This document shows, piece by piece, positions 26,425 to 33,886 of a stretch of DNA of 64,000 nt. The notes under the pieces are model-generated. The model made no database searches. It was not told the DNA's origin and was given only the letters and a program-made list of their open reading frames with translations. Where the stretch lies: the NCBI GenBank assembly GCA_027078365.1, contig JALWYQ010000042.1, forward strand, positions 33,033 to 97,032, written 5' to 3'. The DNA is from Phycisphaerae bacterium (GTDB lineage Bacteria > Planctomycetota > Phycisphaerae > Sedimentisphaerales > Sedimentisphaeraceae). The position numbers and the translations under genes are program-made. Each line of letters begins with the position of its first letter. Position 1 is the stretch's first letter.

Positions 26425-26452
26425 TTTACACGGTGATGTAAAACCTTATAAT
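26425..26452 (+). promoter_or_regulatory. Promoter of tRNA-Thr/larE
   Basis: TTTACA and TATAAT with 16-base spacing. The -10 ends 31 bases before the tRNA. This is the only visible start for larE, which follows the tRNA directly. Confidence 0.75.
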
Positions 26453-26483
26453 CTTGGCTACTTTAGAGATAGCTCTCTATTTA

Positions 26484-26556
26484 GCCGATGTAGCTCATCT
26501 GGTAGAGCACAGCTTTCGTAAAGCTGGGGTAGTGAGTTCGAGTCTCACCATCGGCA
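26484..26556 (+). tRNA. tRNA-Thr (anticodon CGT)
   Basis: Full cloverleaf. The acceptor GCCGATG pairs with CATCGGC, the D stem is GCTC/GAGC, the anticodon stem is CAGCT/AGCTG with loop TTCGTAA, and the T arm is GTGAG-TTCGAGT-CTCAC. The discriminator is A at 26556 and no CCA is encoded. The larE start codon begins two bases later. Confidence 0.97.
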
Positions 26557-26558
26557 TT

Positions 26559-27374
26559 ATGACTACAAAAGACAAACTTGCAGTTTTACAGAATCGCTTG
26601 TTAGAGCTCAAGAGGGTTGCTATTGCATATTCCGGGGGCGTTGACAGCGTCTTTCTCTTAAAAATTGCAGTTGATACACTCGGCGCAACCAATGTCTTAG
26701 CATGCCTTGGTATTAGCGAATCACTTGGCGAACACATGTACAAAAAGGCGATAGAAAACGCTAAGGAGATTGGGGTCGATGTTACCGAATTTGGTATCAA
26801 AGAGCTTGCAGATCCGAAGTATTCCTCAAATGATTCAAATAGATGCTACCATTGCAAAAAGCATATGTTTTCAAATCTAGCAAAGATTGCATCGGAGAAT
26901 GGATTTAAACACATTCTCTGTGGCAATAACTACGATGACAATGATGATTACAGACCTGGTAGTAAAGCAGCTATTGAGATAGGGGTTCTCTCGCCAATTG
27001 CCGATGCTAAACTAACCAAAAAAGAGATTCGCGAGATTAGCAGGCAACTGTTTCTCAAATCAGCGAACGAACCGGCATCTCCATGCTTGGCCTCTAGAAT
27101 TAGCTATGGCCTAGAAATCACAAAGCAAAGGCTCTCTCAGATAGATAAGGCAGAGTCTTTAATGCGTAAGCTTGGTTTTGTTGAGTTTAGAGTACGCCAC
27201 CACAACGAACTTGCACGCATTGAAATATCTCAAGATGATTTTGAAAAGATAATGTCGCTAAAGGTTCGCGAACAAATTGTAAGCGAGTTTAAAAAGCTCG
27301 GCTTTGTTTACATTTCTCTAGACCTTCAAGGATTTCGTTCTGGAGCTCTAAATGAGAGCCTGCAACTCTCTTAA
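26559..27374 (+). CDS. larE: ATP-dependent sacrificial sulfur transferase LarE
   Basis: LarE activates a pyridinium carboxylate by adenylation and donates sulfur from its own cysteine to build the nickel-pincer cofactor of lactate racemase-like enzymes. The PP-loop SGGVDS is at 25-30, RCYHCK at 95-100 and PCLASR at 175-180. Cys176 has the same number and motif as the sacrificial cysteine described for the Lactobacillus plantarum enzyme. The length is 271. The frame is open back to 26454 through the tRNA, but the ATG at 26559 is the only start that fits the family. It leaves no room for a normal ribosome binding site. larB, larC and larA are not in the window. Confidence 0.92.
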   Translation: MTTKDKLAVLQNRLLELKRVAIAYSGGVDSVFLLKIAVDTLGATNVLACLGISESLGEHMYKKAIENAKEIGVDVTEFGIKELADPKYSSNDSNRCYHCKKHMFSNLAKIASENGFKHILCGNNYDDNDDYRPGSKAAIEIGVLSPIADAKLTKKEIREISRQLFLKSANEPASPCLASRISYGLEITKQRLSQIDKAESLMRKLGFVEFRVRHHNELARIEISQDDFEKIMSLKVREQIVSEFKKLGFVYISLDLQGFRSGALNESLQLS

Positions 27375-27473
27375 AAACACTGCTAAGCAAAGCTTCGGTC
27401 CGTATTTAGATTGTACTTGAAGAACTGCTCCTCTAAGAGTAAAATCAGGAATTATTTATTTTGGGAAATCCTT

Positions 27474-28247
27474 ATGCTATCATATCTAAAATTAAAGAAT
27501 ATATTACGTGAGCTCAAACATCATGCACCATTTACAATATTTGGTGCCGTGGTGGGGCTTCTCTGTGTCTTTGCTGCTAGAAATGCATCTCACGAGACAA
27601 GCGAGAGGCTCTTTAGCGTTTTTCATCCACTGCACGTTTTTCTCTCTGCAATGGTTACTGCCGCCCTTTTCAAAATCAATGAACAAAAGAAACATTTTTT
27701 CACTGTTTTGCTTGTAGGCTTTTTTGGCTCCATCGGTATTGCAACACTTAGCGATTCTATAATACCGTTCTTTGGAGAAGATATTCTTGGTGTTTCTATT
27801 GTCACACATCATCACCATCACGAGCATTCTATCAGCGAAAGCGATACTCATAGCCATGAATTGGTAGATAAGCAAACGCCAATTTCTCACGAACACAAGG
27901 CATGCGAGAATAAAACAATAATGCAAAGACTGCATCTTGGCTTTATTGTAGAGTGGTACAGCGTATTGCCGTCGGCACTGCTTGGAGTTTTTGTGGCTTA
28001 CTTTATGCCACGCACAAAAGCACCGCACGCCGCGCATGTCTTGATAAGTACTTGGGCATCAAGCGCACACATACTAATGAACACCCACACCACACTCACT
28101 GCGAGTATGTGGTTAGGTCTTTTAATAGTCCTGTTTATTTCCGTGTGGTTGCCTTGCTGTGTTAGTGATATAATCTTTCCGATGCTATTCGTAAAAGATT
28201 CAAGTGAGCGAGACGACTCTCACTCATGCGTATTTTGCAAACATTGA
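27474..28247 (+). CDS. Histidine-rich multi-pass membrane protein, unknown function
   Basis: 257 residues from the ATG at 27474 (GGGAAA upstream; the frame is open back to a TTG at 27411). Five or six hydrophobic segments surround a central hydrophilic loop with HHHHHEHS, DTHSHE and SHEHKAC, and the protein ends with CVFCKH. The loop and the C-terminal cysteines suggest metal binding, so a metal transport or sensing role is a reasonable inference. No family can be named with certainty. It is convergent with the YeiH gene; no terminator is evident between them. Confidence 0.7.
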   Translation: MLSYLKLKNILRELKHHAPFTIFGAVVGLLCVFAARNASHETSERLFSVFHPLHVFLSAMVTAALFKINEQKKHFFTVLLVGFFGSIGIATLSDSIIPFFGEDILGVSIVTHHHHHEHSISESDTHSHELVDKQTPISHEHKACENKTIMQRLHLGFIVEWYSVLPSALLGVFVAYFMPRTKAPHAAHVLISTWASSAHILMNTHTTLTASMWLGLLIVLFISVWLPCCVSDIIFPMLFVKDSSERDDSHSCVFCKH

Positions 28248-28302
28248 TTGTTTAAAAAGCTAGCTAATTTGATGCTATTAGCACCGCTGGTTTCTAGATT
28301 CT

Positions 28303-29283
28303 CTAGAAGAGCAGTGAGACCATAGCTACGCTAAATATTAACTGCACAAGAAATATCAAAGCGCCTATTGTCAACGCTGATTTTCCATCACGCATAATAC
28401 TCTTGAACGTTATCTTTAAGCCTATGCCGCTCATCGCAATAATTAATGAGTAATGACCTATCTTCGAGAGAACTCCAATCGCACTCTCAGGCAAAACTTT
28501 AAACGTTGAAATCAAAGAAAACACCACAAAGCCGATGATAAACAATGGTATTGTTGGCCTCTTAACTTTTTGACCATCATCTTGGCGTTTGCTCTTGAAA
28601 AGAAAAATGAGAATAAAAACAAGCGGAAACAACATCAGTATTCTAGTCATCTTCACTATAGTCGCAACCTGACCAGCACCGTCGCTTACAGAGAATCCAG
28701 CCGCAACAACCTGCCCGACTGCTTGAAGAGTATTGCCAATAAAAATCCCTGAGTTTATATCCGTAAATTTAAAAATCACTGTTGCAAGAAATGGGGCTAG
28801 AAAGATGCCTATTGTCCCAAGAAAGTTTACAATAGCTACCGAGAGACCGACTTCTTCCTCGCTTGCGCCGATTATTGCTTCCGTTGCAGCAATTGCAGAA
28901 CTTCCACACACGCCATTTCCAATACCTAAAAGCAGAGCGAACTTTTTATCGAAATTGAAAACCTTTGATAGAATAATAGCAACTGTTATTGTAAGAGAGA
29001 GAGCTGTTACCACTAGAAGAATAGATTTAAATCCAAGCTTTTCTAGTATCAAAAAGTCAAGGCGCACTCCCATAAGTGCAATCGCTACTGAGAGGAGATT
29101 CTTTTCACAGAACGTAACTCCAGAGGCAAAAACCTTACCGGGTTTAACAATATTGCCAACCAAAATACCTGCCAAAATAGCCAGCGCAACCGCCCCAAGA
29201 GGAATAATCGAAGATAGCAATATGGCTACTAGCCCAATAGCAACACAAAGCAACAATCCATAACCATACGATAAATATTTCAC
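28303..29283 (-). CDS. YeiH/UPF0324 family putative sulfate exporter
   Basis: A 326-residue inner-membrane protein with about ten hydrophobic segments. The family-specific GNGVCGSSAIAATEAIIGAS in the middle and the VNFLGTIGIFLAPFL and NTLQAVGQVVAAGFSVS stretches identify it. The family is annotated as putative sulfate exporters from limited evidence, so the substrate remains open. The start is GTG with GGAG six bases upstream. Confidence 0.9.
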   Translation of the reverse strand: MKYLSYGYGLLLCVAIGLVAILLSSIIPLGAVALAILAGILVGNIVKPGKVFASGVTFCEKNLLSVAIALMGVRLDFLILEKLGFKSILLVVTALSLTITVAIILSKVFNFDKKFALLLGIGNGVCGSSAIAATEAIIGASEEEVGLSVAIVNFLGTIGIFLAPFLATVIFKFTDINSGIFIGNTLQAVGQVVAAGFSVSDGAGQVATIVKMTRILMLFPLVFILIFLFKSKRQDDGQKVKRPTIPLFIIGFVVFSLISTFKVLPESAIGVLSKIGHYSLIIAMSGIGLKITFKSIMRDGKSALTIGALIFLVQLIFSVAMVSLLF

Positions 29284-29307
29284 TTTAAGCTCCTTCGGTA
29301 TTATTAT

Positions 29308-30648
29308 TTAGAATCTACGCCTACTTCTCTTCTTTTTTCTTGGTTGCGTCTTTTTTGAGGCCCACGGTCTTCCTGAGCGTTTTTGTTTTGGCTTCTCTTT
29401 TGCAACATTAGACTCTCTAGTCTGATTAGCTCTAAAGCTATGTGGTTTTGCCTGAGCGTCCTTTTTGCTTCTTTGCGGTTTGGACTGAGTGGATATCTTA
29501 GTAGCAGCCCGGTCAGTTTTGTCGTATTCAAAACCATCTACTCTGCGTTCTGTAATCTTTTTTCCCAAGAGGCGTTCAATTGCCTTTAACTGTTTGATTT
29601 GGTCGAAGCTAACCAAGGAAATAGCAATTCCATCAAGACCTGCTCGACCTGTTCGCCCAATACGATGTACATAATCCTCCGCAACAGCTGGCAAATCATA
29701 ATTTACAACGTATGGGAGTCTATCAATATCAAGACCACGCGCAGCTATATCAGTTGCAACCAATACCCTAGCTTTTGAACTCTTAAAATCACTAAGGGCA
29801 CGCATCCTAGCCGATTGACTTTTATCACCGTGAATAGAGACCGCATTGATTTTGTCTTTCTTGAGTTGCCTCGCAAGCCTGTCTGCGCCATGTTTGGTAC
29901 GCGTAAAGACTAAGACTCTATCCCAGTTTTCATCCTGTATCAATTTGGAAAGAAGCTCACGTTTGTGGCAGTGCTGAGTTGGATACATAATCTGCTCAAC
30001 CTTCTCGGCTACGGAGTTTCTTTCTGCAATATCTATCATCTCAGGCTCTTCGAGAAGCGATGTGGCTAGTTCCCTAATCTCATCAGAGTAGGTTGCTGAG
30101 AATAGTAGATTTTGCCGCTTTTGTGGGAGCAGATTTATTATGCGTTTTATATCGTGAATAAAGCCCATATCCAACATACGGTCCGCTTCATCAAGAACTA
30201 AAATTTCGATTCTTGATAAGTCAAGAACCTTTGATTTGGCGTGATCTAGAAGCCTACCGGGCGTTGCAACTATAATATCAACGCCTCTGCGCAATTTTTC
30301 AGTCTGAGGATTCATGCTTACTCCACCAAATATCTGCGCCGATTTGAATGGAAGTTTCTTGCCGTACTTCTCCACACTCTGGCCAACCTGAGCAGCTAAT
30401 TCCCGAGTTGGCGTTATAACCAGCGCTCTAGGAAAGGTTCTCTTGATACGGGTCAAATCTAGTAATTGCAATATCGGCAACACAAATGCTGCCGTTTTAC
30501 CAGTTCCCGTCTGGGCTCCGGCAAGGATATCACGCCCTGCTATGATTGCTGGGATTGCTTTTTTTTGAATTGGTGTTGCTTCTTTGTAGCCAAGTTCTGC
30601 TACGGTATCTAAAAGTTTGGCTCTAAGACCAAGATTGTCAAACGACAT
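29308..30648 (-). CDS. DEAD-box RNA helicase (RhlE-like)
   Basis: A 446-residue cytoplasmic helicase. Motif I AQTGTGKT is at 45-52, PTRELAAQ follows, the DEAD box starts at 153, then SATYSDEI and [10 protein letters not shown]. The order and the F-x-x-L Q-motif region ([11 protein letters not shown]) match RhlE. The last ~75 residues are basic, with repeated KKR/RSK patches. AGGAG precedes the ATG by eight bases. The stop is 24 bases upstream of the yeiH-like start, so the two may share a transcript. Likely roles in ribosome assembly or mRNA decay are family knowledge. Confidence 0.93.
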   Translation of the reverse strand: MSFDNLGLRAKLLDTVAELGYKEATPIQKKAIPAIIAGRDILAGAQTGTGKTAAFVLPILQLLDLTRIKRTFPRALVITPTRELAAQVGQSVEKYGKKLPFKSAQIFGGVSMNPQTEKLRRGVDIIVATPGRLLDHAKSKVLDLSRIEILVLDEADRMLDMGFIHDIKRIINLLPQKRQNLLFSATYSDEIRELATSLLEEPEMIDIAERNSVAEKVEQIMYPTQHCHKRELLSKLIQDENWDRVLVFTRTKHGADRLARQLKKDKINAVSIHGDKSQSARMRALSDFKSSKARVLVATDIAARGLDIDRLPYVVNYDLPAVAEDYVHRIGRTGRAGLDGIAISLVSFDQIKQLKAIERLLGKKITERRVDGFEYDKTDRAATKISTQSKPQRSKKDAQAKPHSFRANQTRESNVAKEKPKQKRSGRPWASKKTQPRKKKRSRRRF

Positions 30649-30718
30649 CTAATACTCCTATTTCCGAAAAATGGAAACTGATTAAACTAGGGTGAAATGC
30701 TCAAAATTAACTAATGCT

Positions 30719-31399
30719 TTAGTCTCGATTAAAGAAACAAGACATACTATTGCAAGCATCAATAATATCTGCCACTGGCTGCTTGTCAATAAAAGCAAGA
30801 CTAAGACTGCTAGAATCAATCCTTATAAATGCAGCAAATGCATTTAACTTGACCATACAGAATGAAGCATCTGCAGGATATTCTAGCGTAAGTGCGGTCT
30901 GGTCTTCATAATCTTCGATTCTATCGATAATATCTTCAACCGGAACCTCGCACGGAAAATCAATAACGACCTTTTCAAAACACCTATCAAAGGCCAAGGC
31001 AAACCCTTCAGATACAATTATATCAGGATTAACGACACTGCTAAGCTCAGTAACAATCATATAGCGACTGATACAAGAAGGGTCTATCTCGATTGAGATG
31101 TTTAGGGTAAAGTCAGGAGTTTCTATCACATAAAGCCCTAAATCGTAACTAGCCGAGACATCCCTACGTTTGTAGCCCAACATGGCTCGCATCTTTGAAA
31201 ATAGCATATCTGCCACTTCTCTGACTTCGAGCGTAGAAATCTTTGCCACAAAACTTTGAGTTGCAGGATTTATTTCATCTGGAAGCTTATGACTCTTCTT
31301 GTAGCCGCTAAGATTTTTTATCAAACCAAAGGTGTTTCCTATCAGCGAAAAGCCCTCTGGGTAAATCAGTTTGCGCGTATTCGAGTTGTTTGTCAACAT
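30719..31399 (-). CDS. Hypothetical protein
   Basis: A 226-residue soluble protein without recognised domain. Predicted alternating beta strands and helices (DLGLYVIETPDFTLNISIEI, a long acidic stretch DIIDRIEDYEDQ) and no signal peptide. It begins six bases after the YciH-like gene on the same strand, so the two are probably co-transcribed; this is the only hint to function. It ends 70 bases before the rhlE-like gene. Confidence 0.65.
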   Translation of the reverse strand: MLTNNSNTRKLIYPEGFSLIGNTFGLIKNLSGYKKSHKLPDEINPATQSFVAKISTLEVREVADMLFSKMRAMLGYKRRDVSASYDLGLYVIETPDFTLNISIEIDPSCISRYMIVTELSSVVNPDIIVSEGFALAFDRCFEKVVIDFPCEVPVEDIIDRIEDYEDQTALTLEYPADASFCMVKLNAFAAFIRIDSSSLSLAFIDKQPVADIIDACNSMSCFFNRD

Positions 31400-31405
31400 T
31401 CCTAA

Positions 31406-31768
31406 CTAACCGCCAGCCAATTTCACTTGAAACCCTTTTTTCTTTAGGATTTCAACTATTACTTCGCGTTTATCGCCCTGAATCTCAATAACGCCATCCT
31501 TCAATGTTCCACCACAACCGCATCTAGCCTTGAGTTCTGTCGTGAGTTTCTTAAGCTCTGGCTTGGCTAAGCCAAGACCTGTTATCAGAGAAACTCCTTT
31601 GCCCTTTCGCCCCTTAGTTGCACGACTTACCCGAACAATCCCATCGCCTGCATCAACCGGACACTCCTTCGCGCAGATGCAATCAGCAACGGGTCTCTCG
31701 CAGGCCGGACAAATTCTGCCTTGGTCTGTAGAATAGACTAGTCCGCCAACTTTTTTCTTGTACGCCAT
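31406..31768 (-). CDS. yciH: YciH/SUI1-family translation initiation factor-like protein
   Basis: 120 residues. The N-terminal part has a zinc-ribbon-like cysteine set (CPACERPVADCIC) and the C-terminal ~70 residues form the SUI1/eIF1 fold, with GLGLAKPELKKLTTELK, CGCGGTLKDGVIEIQGD and a final KKGFQVKLAGG. Bacterial YciH binds the small ribosomal subunit and affects start-codon fidelity. I chose the ATG at 31768 because the longer frame (to 31861) enters the dehydrogenase gene. It follows that gene by 53 bases. Confidence 0.9.
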   Translation of the reverse strand: MAYKKKVGGLVYSTDQGRICPACERPVADCICAKECPVDAGDGIVRVSRATKGRKGKGVSLITGLGLAKPELKKLTTELKARCGCGGTLKDGVIEIQGDKREVIVEILKKKGFQVKLAGG

Positions 31769-31821
31769 AGAACGTGATTCCAAGCAAAAGGATACTCTCA
31801 ATAGATTTAGGCTTTTATGAT

Positions 31822-33483
31822 TTAGCCACCGATTAGTGCCTTTTCCGCTTCGAGTGTCCACATTCCATTTTCATCAAGCTTACTTGCAACATCAGGTCTG
31901 ATATCTGCCAAATCTTTAAGCAATGTTAGTGGCATATCCTTGCAAGAAGGATAGATTATGATTTTACCAGCAATTGCGTGATTCTCAACTGCCCTGATAC
32001 CCTCAACCGCACTCTCTAAGCTTCCTATTGCCGCAACTGATAGGTTAGTATCCAAATCTCCGGCTTTAACCTTATCAAGTACTGTGAGCATATCTTCAAG
32101 GGTTGAACCGCTTGTACCAATAAAGTAGAGCTTCTTCTCTATATAGCTGTTGAGGTCTATCTTTCCAAGTACCGACGCTGCAATACCTGCAAAGATATTG
32201 ATAATTCCACCTTGAGCGGCATCTTTAATGCCTTGAGCAACCAATGCAGGAACCGGCGCCATAAGCGACATATAATCAACATCAGTCGGCGCATCACCCT
32301 TTGTTGGGTTATACGGCACATACTTCACTCCACGTTGCTTCGCTAGAGGCTCGGCAATAGCTGTTAACGGTGCTAGACGATCGTCATCAAGGTCGCCCGC
32401 CATTACCGTTACATCTTTAACGCCTTGGCAAATATTACGTATCACATGCATAACCCCCATTGGGCCACCAGCACCAATAACGTTAACCTTATCACCTTGG
32501 CGTATTTCGCCTGTAGCTGGAATGTATTCCATAGATTCGGCTGGATTATTGCCAAGAGTACCAACAATCCTAATACCGCCATAATGGACACGTCCAACCG
32601 CAGATTCAACATCACGGTCAAACTTAGAGCCACAAAGAACAATATTGAAAATACCATGCGCAGCGACCCTGTCGAAGAGCTTCTCAGCAGTGCTTGCATT
32701 TGAACCATAATAGATGACATCATCATAGCTACCATCAACTTCATCAAGGCTCGCTATCGTATTTGTCTTAACATCGATATCAATCGAGATATTTTCAGGA
32801 CTAACAAAATCAATACTAGCAGGCTTACCAAATCGCCCAAGCATTGCTACCAAGATTGAGATATCAAATTTATCACTCTCGATAACAACGAGCATTTTCC
32901 CGTTTTCTTTGAGTGTTGTGCGTTCTTTTACGACGTAAGAATCCTCAACGCATGCCCATGGCTCACAAAGTGCAATAGCACTTGCACTGCGATCTTCAGG
33001 AGCTGGTATCATCATATATTGACCATCTGGCGAGGTACTAACGCGCTCATCAATTAGAGAATATTCCTGCAGAGCACCCTCAAGGTTATAACCAAAAGCC
33101 CCGTTAGATTGTGCTGTCATTAGCCAACGATGATCCGCTTGGACTAAAAAGCGGTCTCCAACTTTAGACCTAGTAACTTTATCACCAACAGCTAAAACCC
33201 TAAGAACCGCCTCATGACCCGGAACAGTTGGCTCTTTGTCAACTTTATAGGCTGGGTATTCATCCAAGACGCTTTTATCGATACCATCAATTATCTCGCT
33301 CTTGCGTACATGGGCATCAAATTGCTTTAGTAACTTCAAATCGGAAAAACACAGCCCAACCGCCTCTACCTTGCAAAGCAGTTGATAGTCATTTGGGAGA
33401 TATACTTCCTTTTCTGGGTTATACTTAAGCTCGTCTGGACCAACAAGTTGAACTGCGCGTTGTGTTTTTGGAAAATCACTCAT
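31822..33483 (-). CDS. Zinc-binding medium-chain dehydrogenase, unknown substrate
   Basis: A 553-residue alcohol dehydrogenase-like protein. The catalytic-zinc motif GLCFSDLK has Cys45, and PGHEAV has His90/Glu91. LCEPWACVEDSY provides further active-site residues. The four-cysteine structural zinc lobe is missing. A Rossmann fold starts near VNVIGAGGPMGVM. It is longer than common ADHs (about 340-400); the extra length lies in the segment between residues ~180 and ~330, which looks like a second nucleotide-binding-like fold. It may be a sugar or polyol dehydrogenase of the SorE type, but this is not certain. It has a consensus promoter at 33584. Confidence 0.8.
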   Translation of the reverse strand: MSDFPKTQRAVQLVGPDELKYNPEKEVYLPNDYQLLCKVEAVGLCFSDLKLLKQFDAHVRKSEIIDGIDKSVLDEYPAYKVDKEPTVPGHEAVLRVLAVGDKVTRSKVGDRFLVQADHRWLMTAQSNGAFGYNLEGALQEYSLIDERVSTSPDGQYMMIPAPEDRSASAIALCEPWACVEDSYVVKERTTLKENGKMLVVIESDKFDISILVAMLGRFGKPASIDFVSPENISIDIDVKTNTIASLDEVDGSYDDVIYYGSNASTAEKLFDRVAAHGIFNIVLCGSKFDRDVESAVGRVHYGGIRIVGTLGNNPAESMEYIPATGEIRQGDKVNVIGAGGPMGVMHVIRNICQGVKDVTVMAGDLDDDRLAPLTAIAEPLAKQRGVKYVPYNPTKGDAPTDVDYMSLMAPVPALVAQGIKDAAQGGIINIFAGIAASVLGKIDLNSYIEKKLYFIGTSGSTLEDMLTVLDKVKAGDLDTNLSVAAIGSLESAVEGIRAVENHAIAGKIIIYPSCKDMPLTLLKDLADIRPDVASKLDENGMWTLEAEKALIGG

Positions 33484-33583
33484 TATAAACCTCTTTTTTA
33501 CTTTCGAGTTAGTATTTTAAAAACTGCCTGCCGCAAGATATAGCCTAATCGCAACAATGCTCTTTCTTAATTATGAGCCGACG

Positions 33584-33611
33584 ATTATAGCATGCTTGGG
33601 GATTTTATCAA
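33584..33611 (-). promoter_or_regulatory. Promoter of the zinc dehydrogenase gene
   Basis: On the minus strand, TTGATA, 16 bases, TATAAT. The start of transcription would be about 95 bases before the ATG at 33483. Confidence 0.7.
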
Positions 33612-33654
33612 CCTCAGAGAGTTATAAAGCCAGAAAACTACTCTAGATATGCAT

Positions 33655-33686
33655 AAAAAAAGCTCTCGCAAGCACGCGAGAGCTTT
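33655..33686 (-). terminator. Intrinsic terminator of tRNA-Glu
   Basis: A perfect 11-base stem, AAAGCTCTCGC with GCGAGAGCTTT, and a six-base loop, followed on the minus strand by T residues. It begins three bases after the tRNA. Confidence 0.9.
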
Positions 33687-33688
33687 AG

Positions 33689-33761
33689 TAGCCCCAAGGA
33701 GAATCGAACTCCTGTTTCCAGGATGAAAACCTGATGTCCTAAACCACTAGACGATGGGGCC
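33689..33761 (-). tRNA. tRNA-Glu (anticodon TTC)
   Basis: Minus-strand cloverleaf. The acceptor GGCCCCA pairs with TGGGGCT (first pair G-T), the anticodon stem TCAGG/CCTGG has loop TTTTCAT, and the T arm is AGGAG-TTCGATT-CTCCT. The discriminator is A and no CCA is encoded. A strong terminator follows. Confidence 0.97.
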
Positions 33762-33886
33762 TTAATTACTGATTTCAAGTACCGCTATCAGTGAGGCAGA
33801 GAAAATACAAGAATTCAAAGAGCTTTGCAACTAAAAATTCTTTAAAAACTGTGTTTTTAGAAGATTTATTTAATCAAAGACCCTCT

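Noticed and set aside
26454..26558. In-frame extension of larE through tRNA-Thr
   Set aside because: The stretch is the tRNA gene and its leader. LarE proteins begin about 25 residues before the PP-loop, which matches the ATG at 26559.
27504..28037. 177-codon ORF antisense to the His-rich membrane protein
   Set aside because: It is a shadow frame. The plus-strand frame has coherent membrane segments, while the antisense one has none.
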